Part shown: positions 1-8,020 of the stretch, one piece after another
Position numbering within the stretch: the first letter of the stretch is position 1
How the letters are laid out: every line of letters starts with the position of its first letter
From: Rhodospirillales bacterium
Lineage (GTDB): Bacteria > Pseudomonadota > Alphaproteobacteria > Rhodospirillales > SHVU01
Length of the DNA: 64,000 nucleotides
Reading direction: 5' to 3'
Assembly (NCBI GenBank): GCA_009691105.1
Contig: SHVU01000010.1
Coordinates: 1 to 64,000, forward strand
Made by a program: the position numbers and the translations under genes
The notes under the pieces: model-generated
The model's input: only the letters and a program-made list of their open reading frames with translations
What the model was told of the DNA's origin: nothing
The model's database searches: none

Positions 1-63
1 CCAGATCGCGCGGTCAATGATCTCAGGCGGGAACCGGTAGCCGCTGTAGCTGATTGTCTTCAT
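1..63 (-). mobile_element. 5' end of an IS6-family transposase gene, cut by the window edge
   Basis: The minus strand from the ATG at 61-63 reads 21 codons, MKTISYSGYRFPPEIIDRAI then W, before the window ends. This matches the start of IS6/IS26-type DDE transposases, where a YRFPPEII..AIWLYLRF block is typical. The catalytic DDE domain would lie outside the window, so I cannot tell whether the gene is intact. I looked for an IS6-type terminal inverted repeat between 64 and 120 and saw no convincing one. The element abuts the truncated integrase on its right, which suggests it inserted into, or recombined with, an older integrative element. Confidence 0.72.
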
Positions 64-114
64 CCATTTGACTACCGGAGGGCCAGAGTGGTCGCAAGCC
101 AGCTATCAACGTGA

Positions 115-309
115 CAATGTCATTTGAGGCACACCGCCATCACACGACTCGCCGAGGCGGGCTGTACCATGCCGGAAATTTCCGGGATTACCGGACACGC
201 GGTGGCGAGCTGTCAGAAAATCGTCGAACGCTACCTGGTTCGCACCGCTGCCCTTGCACGTGCAGCGCTCCAAAAGCGGATCGATCGAGAAGGGACGGCG
301 AACAAATAA
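115..309 (+). pseudogene. C-terminal remnant of a tyrosine recombinase (phage-type integrase)
   Basis: The frame reads CHLRHTAITRLAEAGCTMPE, then ISGITGHAVAS and IVERYLVRT, ending at TAA 307-309. This is the C-terminal catalytic block of a tyrosine integrase: an LRHT box, the TGH box and a candidate nucleophile Tyr in ERYL. Canonical HDLRHT appears as CHLRHT, so the His of the HxxR motif may be Cys. A stop codon at 112-114 sits directly before the homology, so the N-terminal domains are gone. The ORF track places a TTG start at 124, but this is a fragment, not a functional gene. It lies about 77 bp from the 3' end of tRNA-Leu, the usual place for an integrase gene beside its attachment site. 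Confidence 0.8.
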
Positions 310-319
310 GCGGCCGAAC

Positions 320-334
320 TCTAACGGCGTTAGA
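320..334. repeat. 15-bp perfect palindrome between integrase remnant and tRNA-Leu
   Basis: TCTAACG-G-CGTTAGA is a perfect 7+1+7 inverted repeat. It lies downstream of both the integrase remnant (plus strand) and the tRNA (minus strand). It could be a weak tRNA-Leu terminator hairpin, although there is no clean T-run, or a recombinase-related site left by the decayed element. Function not established. Confidence 0.5.
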
Positions 335-386
335 CTCGTTCGCGAGCTGTTCCTCGTATCGGTAAGGGCGAGGGTGGCGGATATTG

Positions 387-473
387 TGGTGCCCCGGGAG
401 GGACTCGAACCCCCACGATGTTGCCACCAACAGATTTTGAGTCTGCCGCGTCTGCCAGTTCCGCCACCGGGGC
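387..473 (-). tRNA. tRNA-Leu (anticodon CAA)
   Basis: On the minus strand the 87-nt sequence folds as a class II tRNA. The acceptor arms are GCCCCGG and CCGGGGC, the anticodon loop is CTCAAAA with anticodon CAA, the variable arm is long, the T-arm is GGTTCGAGTCC, and a genome-encoded CCA lies at 387-389. It reads UUG leucine codons. Its 3' end faces the integrase remnant, which is the geometry expected of an integration target. Confidence 0.95.
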
Positions 474-647
474 ACGGGCCGCATCCTAGCCAAATCCGCG
501 AGGCTGGCCAGGGGCTTCCTGCGGGCCAGACGAGTTTTTTCCGGGCCCTCCGGAATGTCCTTCGACCCCTTCTGAAGGGCCGGCCCGCTCGGCGTCCGGT
601 GGGTTGCCGCGCCGTGCCACGACTGCTATAGCCGCCCAGCTTCACCC

Positions 648-1229
648 ATGTTCCGCAGCCTGTATGATTGGACGCTCCGCCTCGCCGCCCACCGCCGCGC
701 GTTACCGGCGCTGGCGCTGGTGTCGTTTGCCGAGAGCTCCTTCTTCCCAATCCCGCCCGACGCCATGCTCATCCCAATGTGCCTGGCACGGCGCGACCAG
801 GCGTTCCGGTTCGCCTTCGTCTGCACGATCGCTTCGGTCCTGGGCGGTATCCTGGGCTACGCCATCGGCTACTTCGCTTACGAGACGGTGGGTCGGCCGA
901 TCGTCGAGCTCTACGGCCTCCAAGCAGCGATGGACTCGTACCGGACCATGTTCGCCGAATGGGGTCTCTGGATCATCCTGATCAAGGGCCTGACGCCGAT
1001 CCCCTATAAGGTCGTGACCATCGCCAGCGGCGTTGCCGCCTTCGATCCCCTCGTCTTTATCTTGGCCTCGATCGTCACCCGCGCCGGCCGCTTTTTCATC
1101 GTCGCCGCGCTCATTTGGAAGTTCGGGCCGCCGATCCAAGCGTTCATCGAGAAGCGCCTGACCATCCTCAGCCTCGGGTTACTCGCGGTCGTCATCGGCG
1201 GCTTCGTCCTGGTCAAAGTCCTGCTCTAG
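648..1229 (+). CDS. YqaA-like membrane protein, VTT/SNARE-associated (DedA-related) family
   Basis: This 193-residue integral membrane protein has several hydrophobic segments. The pattern is typical of the VTT (DedA/YqaA) fold: AESSFFPIPPDAMLIP near residues 29-44, then a glycine-rich GGILGYAIGY segment, then KGLTPIPYKVVTIASG around residues 114-129. Proteins of this fold are linked to membrane homeostasis and lipid scrambling or transport, but the substrate of YqaA-type members is not settled. The ATG has no strong Shine-Dalgarno sequence. dsbB follows 38 bp downstream on the same strand, so co-transcription is likely. Confidence 0.82.
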   Translation: MFRSLYDWTLRLAAHRRALPALALVSFAESSFFPIPPDAMLIPMCLARRDQAFRFAFVCTIASVLGGILGYAIGYFAYETVGRPIVELYGLQAAMDSYRTMFAEWGLWIILIKGLTPIPYKVVTIASGVAAFDPLVFILASIVTRAGRFFIVAALIWKFGPPIQAFIEKRLTILSLGLLAVVIGGFVLVKVLL

Positions 1230-1267
1230 CCATGGCGGGCGGTCCGGCTTTCCCGTATATCCGGGGC

Positions 1268-1783
1268 ATGGACCGGCTCCGCGAACTCAGCGCGTCGCCT
1301 CGCGCCCCGCTCGTCTTTGTTCTCGCGGCGAGCCTGGCGGCTCTCGCCGTTGCCTACACGGCGCAGTATGTCTTCGGCCTCGCGCCCTGTGTCCTTTGCC
1401 TGTATCAGCGCATTCCGTTCGCGGTCGCCGGCGGCATCGCCACCATCGGGCTTGTGGCGCTCTCGAGCGACAAAGCCCTGGTCAGCGCCGTGGTCGCCGC
1501 CGGCATCGTGTTCGCGATCGGCAGCGCCATTGCCGTCTATCACGTCGGCGTCGAGAAACACTGGTGGGTCTCGGTCGCGGCCTGCGGCGGTTCGTTGCCG
1601 TCAGCTATGACCGTCGAAGAACTGCGCGCCCGGCTCATGATGCCGCCGCCCGTGCCCTGCGACCGCATCGCCTGGTCGCTGTTCGGCTTGTCGATGGCTG
1701 CCTACAACGCCATCGCCTCGGCCCTCTTGGCGATCGGAACATTGGCCGGGGCCCGCGTCGCCTGGGCGGAGCGCGACCGATGA
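1268..1783 (+). CDS. dsbB: disulfide bond formation protein DsbB
   Basis: This 171-residue inner-membrane protein passes electrons from DsbA to ubiquinone and so regenerates the periplasmic oxidant. The first redox pair is C41-V-L-C44 in APCVLCLYQR, directly after the first membrane helix. The second periplasmic pair is C106 (AACGG) and C131 (PVPCDR). The helices fit a four-TM DsbB, and the length is normal. An in-frame ATG at 1232 would add 12 residues; I prefer 1268 because the protein then begins a few residues before TM1, as is usual. Its TGA stop overlaps the coq7 start (ATGA at 1780-1783), so the two are probably translationally coupled. One uses ubiquinone and the other makes it. Confidence 0.9.
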   Translation: MDRLRELSASPRAPLVFVLAASLAALAVAYTAQYVFGLAPCVLCLYQRIPFAVAGGIATIGLVALSSDKALVSAVVAAGIVFAIGSAIAVYHVGVEKHWWVSVAACGGSLPSAMTVEELRARLMMPPPVPCDRIAWSLFGLSMAAYNAIASALLAIGTLAGARVAWAERDR

Positions 1784-2343
1784 AAGCCAAAGCCAAACGC
1801 CGGCCCCACCGCCATCTTCCCGGCGATCCGTCGCCGAGCCGCCTTCGCGAGCGCGCCATCCGCGTCGATCACGCCGGCGAATACGGCGCCGTACGGATTT
1901 ACGAAGGCCAACTGCGCGTCCTCGGCCAATCGCGGGTCGGATCGCTGCTCCGCGAAATGCGCGACGAAGAAGCCAAGCATCTCGAGATTTTCAACCGCCT
2001 CATCGCCGAGAACCGGGTCCGGCCGTCGGCGCTGCTGCCGCTGTGGCACGTCGGCGGATTCCTGCTCGGCGTCGGCACGGCCCTGCTCGGCGAGAAGGCC
2101 GCCATGGCCTGTACCGCCGCCGTCGAAGAAGTCATCGAGCAGCACTATCAGGGACAGATCGACAGCATCGGCGCCGACGATCGCGAGCTGGAGGACGTCA
2201 TCGCCCATTGCCGGGCCGGCGAAGTCGAACACCGCGAGACGGCGCTGCGCCACGGCGCCGAAGACGCGCCGGCGCACGGGCCTTTGTCGGAAGCGATCAA
2301 AGCCGGCTGTCGGCTCGCAATCTGGATTGCCGAGCGGGTCTAA
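1780..2343 (+). CDS. coq7: demethoxyubiquinone hydroxylase Coq7
   Basis: This 187-residue ferritin-like di-iron monooxygenase hydroxylates 5-demethoxyubiquinol in ubiquinone synthesis. The iron ligands are visible as the paired carboxylate/histidine motifs: E34 in DHAGEYGA, E64-A-K-H67, a Glu-rich AVEEVIEQHY segment, and the final GEVEHRE with an ExxH. The protein acts at the inner face of the membrane. The start is the ATG overlapping the dsbB stop; the longer ORF beginning at 1396 is only read-through of that frame inside dsbB. It ends 18 bp before the convergent crotonase gene. Confidence 0.93.
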   Translation: MKAKAKRRPHRHLPGDPSPSRLRERAIRVDHAGEYGAVRIYEGQLRVLGQSRVGSLLREMRDEEAKHLEIFNRLIAENRVRPSALLPLWHVGGFLLGVGTALLGEKAAMACTAAVEEVIEQHYQGQIDSIGADDRELEDVIAHCRAGEVEHRETALRHGAEDAPAHGPLSEAIKAGCRLAIWIAERV

Positions 2344-2361
2344 AGACCGGCTTGGCGTCGC

Positions 2362-3150
2362 TTAGCGGCCGGTAAAGACTGCCTTTCGCTTTTCCATGAA
2401 GGCGCGGCGGCCTTCGATGTAGTCCTGGCTCGCGAAGCAGGCTTTGACCATGCGGTCGCAGGCTGCCATGTCGCGATCCGCCGGATCCTTCACCAATTCG
2501 CCGACGATCTTCTTGATGGACGCCACGGTCAGCGGCGCGTTGTCGGCAATGGACTGCACGAGTTCTTTCACCTGCGCGGCGAGATCGGCCTTGGGGACGA
2601 CGCGATTGACCAAGCCCATGGCGAACGCCTCTTCGGCCGTGTAGCGGCGCGCCGTGTAGAAAATCTCGCGGGTAAACGCCGGGCCGACCAGATCCATGAG
2701 CCGGCGCACGCCGTCGGCGCCATAGCCCAAGCCGAGCTTCGCCGCCGGAACACCAAACTGCGATCCGACTGAACACATCCGCATGTCGCAGGCGAGCGCG
2801 AGCGACATGCCGCCGCCGATGCAATACCCGTCGATCATCGCCAACGTCGGCTTGGCGAAGTTGACCAAAGCCTCGGTCGCGGCATGGGTCGCGGCGTTGT
2901 AGCGATCGACCGCGTTTTGGGACGCGCGTTCGCTTTCGAACTTGGAAATGTCGGCGCCAGACACGAAGGCTTTGCCCCCGGCCCCACTGACGACGACGAC
3001 GCGCACCGCTGGATCCGTGGCGAACCCCGCCATGATCTCGACCACCGCTTCCCACATCTCGCGCGAAACGGCGTTGTGGCGTTCCGGGTTATTGAAAATC
3101 ATGCGACCGACGGCGCCATCGCGCTCGACGATCATTTTATCGGTAGCCAT
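2362..3150 (-). CDS. enoyl-CoA hydratase/isomerase (crotonase) family protein
   Basis: This 262-residue crotonase-fold protein carries the oxyanion-hole segments KAFVSGADISKF (about 60-71) and YCIGGGMSLALACD (about 109-122), the latter forming the CoA-binding turn. Start: the ATG at 3150 has an AAAGG eight bases upstream; the GTG at 3159 in the ORF track is less likely. Both glutamates that act in true hydratases are replaced: the Glu of GGGxE is S116, and the Glu of LPE is A136. Simple enoyl-CoA hydration is therefore doubtful, and the activity is more likely another crotonase-superfamily reaction. It lies 56 bp downstream of a CaiB/BaiF CoA-transferase on the same strand, which suggests a two-gene acyl-CoA pathway of unknown substrate. 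Confidence 0.85.
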   Translation of the reverse strand: MATDKMIVERDGAVGRMIFNNPERHNAVSREMWEAVVEIMAGFATDPAVRVVVVSGAGGKAFVSGADISKFESERASQNAVDRYNAATHAATEALVNFAKPTLAMIDGYCIGGGMSLALACDMRMCSVGSQFGVPAAKLGLGYGADGVRRLMDLVGPAFTREIFYTARRYTAEEAFAMGLVNRVVPKADLAAQVKELVQSIADNAPLTVASIKKIVGELVKDPADRDMAACDRMVKACFASQDYIEGRRAFMEKRKAVFTGR

Positions 3151-3206
3151 GGATGTCACCTTTGCTGGCGCGAGAAACGAAACAAACGACCTAACCTATC
3201 GGCGAC

Positions 3207-4400
3207 TCAGACCACGCCGCCAGCCCGCAGCGCTTTGATTTCGGCGGCGGAGAAGCCGAATTCGGCCAGCACTTCGTCGGTGTGCTCGCCGCGCAAGGGG
3301 GCGCGCCGGACCATGCGGCTTGGCGTGCGGGTCATCTCGATCGGCTGGCGCACCACGTCTTCAGTCTTGCCGTTGCCGACGTCGACCGGCTCGGCGATCT
3401 TCAAATGCTTCACCTGCGGATCGGCAAAGACCTGATCGATCGTATTGATCTCGCCGGTCGGAACGCCGGCCTCGTTCAGGAACTTGACCCAATGGCGGCT
3501 GGGTTTGTCCTTGAGGAGATTGTTGAGCTCGACGTTGAGCGCGGCGCGGTTCTTGGAGCGGGCCTTCGCATCGATGTACTCTGGACGCTTGGTGAGCTCG
3601 TCCGCATTCAACGCCTTGGCGAGCCGAAGCCAGAACGCCTGGCCCGCGCAGGCGATGTTGATGTGGCCGTCGGAGGTCGTGAAGACGCCGGTCGGGATCA
3701 TGGTGGGATGATCGTTGCCGGCTTGCGGCGGGACTTCCTTGCCGATCAGCCACCGCGCCGCCTGGAAATCGAGCATGAAGATCTGCGCCTCGAGCAGCGA
3801 GGTTTTCACCCACTGCCCCTTCCCAGACACTTCGCGCTCAAGCAGCGCCACGGCGATGCCGAAAGACGCGAAGACGCCCGAGGACAGATCGGCGATGGGA
3901 ATGCCGACCCGGACCGGTCCCTGGCCCGGCAATCCGGTGATCGACATCAAGCCGCCGACGCCTTGGACGACCTGATCGAAACCCGGGCGATCGCCGTCGG
4001 GACCGTCCTGACCGAAGCCCGAAATGCTGGCGTAGACGAGCCGCGGGTTGATCTTGGCGAGAGTCTCGTAATCGAGGCCCAGGCGGAATTTCACGTCGGC
4101 ACGGAAGTTCTCGACGACGACGTCGGCTTTTTCAACCAGCCGCTTGAACGTCGCCACGCCTTCCGGCGCCTTGAGGTTGAGGGTCAGGCTGCGCTTGTTC
4201 CGCTGCAGGTTCTTGAAGTCCGGCGTGTCGCGGCCGGCGCCCAAGGCGCCGTCGGCCTCGAGGGCTTCGGGCATCTCGACTTTGATGACGTTCGCACCCC
4301 AGTCGCCCAACTGACGGACGCAGGTCGGGCCGGAGCGGACCCGGGTCAGATCTAGGACCGTAAAACGCGAGAGAGCTTGCGAGGCGGGCTGGAACGGCAT
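3207..4400 (-). CDS. CaiB/BaiF family (class III) CoA-transferase
   Basis: This 397-residue protein resembles formyl-CoA and carnitine CoA-transferases, which move CoA between acyl-CoA and a free carboxylate through an aspartyl-CoA thioester. The N-terminal Rossmann part (LDLTRVRSGPTCVRQLGDWG, then KVE) and the NKRSLTLNLK segment are typical. The catalytic Asp is D171 in IPIADLSSGVF. The ATG at 4400 has AAAGG upstream; the 404-aa ORF needs a TTG start. It is the first gene of a likely pair with the crotonase downstream. The acyl substrate cannot be read from sequence. Confidence 0.88.
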   Translation of the reverse strand: MPFQPASQALSRFTVLDLTRVRSGPTCVRQLGDWGANVIKVEMPEALEADGALGAGRDTPDFKNLQRNKRSLTLNLKAPEGVATFKRLVEKADVVVENFRADVKFRLGLDYETLAKINPRLVYASISGFGQDGPDGDRPGFDQVVQGVGGLMSITGLPGQGPVRVGIPIADLSSGVFASFGIAVALLEREVSGKGQWVKTSLLEAQIFMLDFQAARWLIGKEVPPQAGNDHPTMIPTGVFTTSDGHINIACAGQAFWLRLAKALNADELTKRPEYIDAKARSKNRAALNVELNNLLKDKPSRHWVKFLNEAGVPTGEINTIDQVFADPQVKHLKIAEPVDVGNGKTEDVVRQPIEMTRTPSRMVRRAPLRGEHTDEVLAEFGFSAAEIKALRAGGVV

Positions 4401-4477
4401 CGGTCGAGAACCTTTACGCAAAGGGTGAACAGAAGGGTGGCCGCGACTATAGCGCGGGTTGGCGAAAAATTCGCGCC

Positions 4478-5269
4478 TCAGCCCGGCCGGCGATTCCGAA
4501 TGCCGTCGAGACTTGCGATCACGCCGCGCAACGTACGGACTTCATGATCGGTGAGGCCAATCCGGCCAAAAATATTGCGCAGATTGCGCTTCATCGAGGG
4601 TCGCTTGTCGGCATTGCGGAGAAAGCCGCTCTCCGTCAACGCGGCCTCGAGATGCTCAAACAATCCGATCAGTTCACCTTTGGTGGCCTGGCGGGCGCGG
4701 AACTCGGCATCGAAGACCTCGGCCGGCTCGCCCTGGCCGCGAAACCATTCGTACCCCAGCACCGCCACGGCGTGCCCCAGATTGAGCGACCATATGCCGT
4801 TGGGGTCGGTCGGGATGGTGACCATGGCATCGGCGATCGCCACATCGTCGTTGCCGAGACCTTTGGCTTCTGGCCCGAACAACCATCCGGGCCTGAGATC
4901 GGGATCGGGGGCGCGCATGCGAGCAACCGCGGCCTCCGGCGAGACCGCGGTCTTGGTCATATGCCGGCTGCGCGCCGTGGTCGCATAGACAAGATTCAGA
5001 TCGGCGATCGCTTCGGCGGTCGTCTCGAACAGGCGAGCCCCGTTGATGATCGCATCGGCGTCGACCGCGGCCGACACGGCGCGAGGGTTCGGCCAGCCGT
5101 CGCGTGGCCGGACGAGGCGCAAATCGTGCAATCCAAAGTTGGCCATGGCCCGCGCCGCCATGCCGATGTTGTCCCCGAGTTGGGGATCAACCAGCACGAC
5201 CACCGGAGGGACCGGGGCCGCGCCGGAGCTAGGCGCTTCGGGCTTGTTGGGCCGGGGCAGCCGCGCCAT
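4478..5269 (-). CDS. trmJ: tRNA (cytidine/uridine-2'-O-)-methyltransferase TrmJ
   Basis: This is a SPOUT-class RNA 2'-O-methyltransferase of about 263 residues; TrmJ modifies position 32 of several tRNAs with SAM. The family signatures are the N-terminal NIGMAARAMANFGLHDLRLV block and the knotted C-terminal SAM site LFGPEAKGLGNDD...IWSLNLGHAVAVLGYEW, followed by the TrmJ-type helical tail. The start is uncertain. The ATG at 5269 overlaps the end of cimA by 41 nt, while the ORF-track ATG at 5320 would overlap by 92 nt. Neither has a strong Shine-Dalgarno sequence. I chose the shorter form because the segment before MARLPRPNK has no family character. Confidence 0.87.
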   Translation of the reverse strand: MARLPRPNKPEAPSSGAAPVPPVVVLVDPQLGDNIGMAARAMANFGLHDLRLVRPRDGWPNPRAVSAAVDADAIINGARLFETTAEAIADLNLVYATTARSRHMTKTAVSPEAAVARMRAPDPDLRPGWLFGPEAKGLGNDDVAIADAMVTIPTDPNGIWSLNLGHAVAVLGYEWFRGQGEPAEVFDAEFRARQATKGELIGLFEHLEAALTESGFLRNADKRPSMKRNLRNIFGRIGLTDHEVRTLRGVIASLDGIRNRRPG

Positions 5270-6845
5270 CGCGGAAAAGCTTGTAGACGAGCGAATCGTG
5301 GAGGGCGTTGTACGAGGCATCGATGATGTTCGCCGAGACCCCGATCGTCGACCAACGGGTGCCTTTCTCGTCGGCGGATTCGATCATGACACGGGTCACC
5401 GCGGCGGTGCCTTCGTTCGGCGTCAGGATGCGAACCTTGTAGTCGACGAGGCGCAGATCGCGGAGTTCGGGATAGGCCGGGGCCAAAACCTTGCGCAGGC
5501 TAGCGTCGAGCGCGTTGACCGGGCCGTTGCCTTCGGCGACCGCCATATGGAAGGACGGGCCGACGACCAGTTTCACGGTCGCTTCCGAAATCGTGATGAG
5601 CTCGCCCTTGGCGTTCCAGCGGCGCTCGTCGATGACGCGGAAGCTTTTCAGATTGAAGTAGTCGGGAACCTCCCCCATGACCCGGCGCGCCATGATCTCG
5701 AAGCTAGCCTCGGCGCCGTCGTAGGCGTAACCCTCAAACTCTTTGTCTTTGACGGTCTTCAAGAGCGCCCCGATGCGGCTGTCGTCGGCGCTGATGTCGA
5801 TGCCGATGTCACGGAACCGCGCCAAGATGTTGGAGCGCCCGGCTTGGTCTGAGACCACGATGTGGCGGCGGTTGCCGACGAGATCAGGAACGATGTGCTC
5901 GTAGGAGCGCGGGTCCTTCTCGACCGCCGAGACGTGCAAACCGCCCTTATGAGCGAAGGCCGAGAGGCCGACGTAGGGCGCGTTACGGCTCGGGGCGCGA
6001 TTCAGGCGTTCGTCGACAAGATGCGAGACGCGCGTCAGATGCGTCAGGTCCGCTTCGCCGACGCCGGTCGTGTATCCCATCTTCAAAATCAGCGACGGCA
6101 GGATCGAGACCAGGTTGGCGTTGCCACAGCGCTCGCCCAAGCCGTTGACGGTACCTTGGATCTGTCGGGCGCCGGCTTCGACGGCGGCAAGACTGTTGGC
6201 GACGGCATTGCCGGTGTCATCGTGGAAATGAACGCCGATGCGGTCGCCGGGAATACGCTTCATGACCTCGCGAACGATCGTGTCGACTTCGCTCGGCAAG
6301 GTTCCGCCGTTGGTGTCGCAGAGCACGACCCAACGCGCTCCGGCCTTGTAGGCCGTCTCGATACATTCAAGCGCGTAGGCGGGATTGGCTTTGTAGCCAT
6401 CGAAGAAATGTTCGGCGTCGAAGAGGACTTCCTCGACACGCTCGGCCGCCAGCTTGATGCTGTCGTCGATCATCTTGGTATTTTCTTCGAGGCTGATCCC
6501 GAGCGCCGAGGTCACGCCGAAGTCCCAGGTCTTGCCGACCAGACACAATGCTTTCGTTTTGGCGGCGAACAACGTGTTCAAACCAGGATCGTTGGCGGCG
6601 CTGCGGCCCGGCCGGCGCGTCATGCCAAAGGCGGTGAAGCGCGAGCGGCGCAGCTTGGGCGGCTCGGCGAAAAACGCGTCGTCGGTCGGGTTGGCGCCCG
6701 GCCAACCGCCCTCGATGTAATCGATACCAAGCGAGTCCAACGCCTCCGCGATCGCCGTCTTGTCGACGGTTGAGAAGTCGACGCCCTGGGTCTGGGCACC
6801 GTCGCGCAGCGTCGTGTCATAGAGATAGACTCGCTTGTCGCTCAT
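5229..6845 (-). CDS. cimA: (R)-citramalate synthase
   Basis: This 538-residue HMG-CoA-lyase-like aldolase condenses pyruvate with acetyl-CoA to make citramalate for threonine-independent isoleucine synthesis. The N-terminal YDTTLRDGAQTQGVDFS motif supplies the catalytic Arg and the metal Asp. VHFHDDTGNAVANSLAAVEAGA and NGLGERCGNANL are the metal-His and substrate loops. The C-terminal third (about 390-520) is the LeuA-type allosteric dimer domain, which in this family binds the end product. The length is as expected for CimA and longer than typical LeuA. trmJ begins inside its 3' end on the same strand. Confidence 0.92.
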   Translation of the reverse strand: MSDKRVYLYDTTLRDGAQTQGVDFSTVDKTAIAEALDSLGIDYIEGGWPGANPTDDAFFAEPPKLRRSRFTAFGMTRRPGRSAANDPGLNTLFAAKTKALCLVGKTWDFGVTSALGISLEENTKMIDDSIKLAAERVEEVLFDAEHFFDGYKANPAYALECIETAYKAGARWVVLCDTNGGTLPSEVDTIVREVMKRIPGDRIGVHFHDDTGNAVANSLAAVEAGARQIQGTVNGLGERCGNANLVSILPSLILKMGYTTGVGEADLTHLTRVSHLVDERLNRAPSRNAPYVGLSAFAHKGGLHVSAVEKDPRSYEHIVPDLVGNRRHIVVSDQAGRSNILARFRDIGIDISADDSRIGALLKTVKDKEFEGYAYDGAEASFEIMARRVMGEVPDYFNLKSFRVIDERRWNAKGELITISEATVKLVVGPSFHMAVAEGNGPVNALDASLRKVLAPAYPELRDLRLVDYKVRILTPNEGTAAVTRVMIESADEKGTRWSTIGVSANIIDASYNALHDSLVYKLFRDGAAAPAQQARSA

Positions 6846-6971
6846 GATCCCGGCCTAGCCGCGGAAAGTCGCCGAGAATGCCCAATTCGAGCCGGCGCCT
6901 CAAGGCCAAAGGCCAAGGATCGTCGGGGGTGGGCCTGGATCGACCGATCCCGCCACCGCCGCCAACCGTCT

Positions 6972-7835
6972 CTAGGTGAGGATTCCCTTCAAAAACGTCA
7001 CGGTCCGGGACCAGGCGAGCGTCGCCGCCTTTTCGTCGTAGCGATCGCCGGCCGTGTCGTTATGGAAGGCGTGCTGGGCGCCCTCATAGACATGGAGGGT
7101 GTATTTGACGTTGGCCGCCTTGGCTGCGGCTTCGAACGCCGGAAGGCCGGCGTTGATGCGCTCGTCCATGCCGGCGTACTGCAGCATCATCTGCGCCTTG
7201 ATCTTGGGAACGTCAGTGGGCTCGGGCAACTGACCGTAGAACGGCACGGCGGCCATCACGTCCGGCGAATGGACGGCAACCTGGTTGACCATATCGCCGC
7301 CCCAGCAGAATCCGACGACGCCGACCTTCTGGATCGACTCGAAGTGGTTCTTGATGAAAGCTGCCGCCGCAACGCCGTTGGCGATGGTCTGGGCACGATC
7401 GAGCTTGGCGAACATGTCTCGAGCCTGGCCGGCGTCGGACGGCGTCCCGCCGAGCGGCGAGAGGAAGTCCACCGCCAGCGCCAGGAATCCGGCAAGACCA
7501 GCGCGGCGCGCGACGTCTTCGATATGCGGGTTGAGACCCCGGTTTTCGTGAATGATGACCAAGCCCGGCATCCGGCCGCCCATGCGCAGACGCGACATGT
7601 AGGCCTTCACGTCTCCGGTCGCGCCTTTGAAGGTGACGCGCGAGTTGGCGAGCTTCGGTTCGGATTCCGGCACGGTCGCCGCCTGGGCGTAATTGTTCTC
7701 GAGAAGCGGCAGCAAGGCCAAAGCTGCCGCCATGCTGCCCGTCATCGTCGCCAGCCGCTCCAGGAAGACGCGACGTGGCAGCGGCGCATGGGTGTATTCG
7801 TCGTAAAGATTGATAATCTTTTGGTCCAAAGCCAT
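6972..7835 (-). CDS. exported dienelactone hydrolase family protein (Tat-type signal)
   Basis: This is a 287-residue alpha/beta hydrolase of the dienelactone hydrolase family. The catalytic triad is visible: C177 in VVGFCWGGD, D224 in YAGMDERIN and H255 in GAQHAFHND. ENRGLN (about 97-102) is the family oxyanion loop. An N-terminal PRRVFLERLA segment (R21-R22) followed by a long Ala/Leu stretch and AQAA looks like a twin-arginine signal, so the protein is probably exported folded. The ATG at 7835 has GGAGG about six bases upstream; the ORF-track start at 7955 is too long. The substrate is unknown, and related proteins are often annotated carboxymethylenebutenolidase. Confidence 0.88.
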   Translation of the reverse strand: MALDQKIINLYDEYTHAPLPRRVFLERLATMTGSMAAALALLPLLENNYAQAATVPESEPKLANSRVTFKGATGDVKAYMSRLRMGGRMPGLVIIHENRGLNPHIEDVARRAGLAGFLALAVDFLSPLGGTPSDAGQARDMFAKLDRAQTIANGVAAAAFIKNHFESIQKVGVVGFCWGGDMVNQVAVHSPDVMAAVPFYGQLPEPTDVPKIKAQMMLQYAGMDERINAGLPAFEAAAKAANVKYTLHVYEGAQHAFHNDTAGDRYDEKAATLAWSRTVTFLKGILT

Positions 7836-8004
7836 CGGTGCCTCCGTGTTGTGCCATGTTGCTGGGATCGTTGCGTCCCCTTTATGAACACGTGAGCTAG
7901 CCCGAAAGTCCGGTTTTTCGCAAGTTGAGTGGCTCGTTGCGAAGAGCAACGCCACGCACTTGTAATATTAGATTTCTGGTCTGGAACCGAAAGTAATTGA
8001 GAAT

Positions 8005-8020
8005 GCGGGCTTAAGCCCGC
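8005..8020. repeat. 16-bp palindrome spanning the cysS stop codon
   Basis: GCGGGCTTAAGCCCGC is a perfect palindrome whose centre holds the cysS TAA. In RNA it could pair as a short GC-rich hairpin at the end of the nadE-gltX-cysS transcript. No T-run follows, so it is not a convincing intrinsic terminator. Confidence 0.4.

Noticed and set aside
5229-5320. trmJ start at 5320 as given by the ORF track
   Set aside because: It would place 17 low-information residues before the conserved part and enlarge the overlap with cimA; the ATG at 5269 fits the family better, though no strong Shine-Dalgarno sequence supports either.
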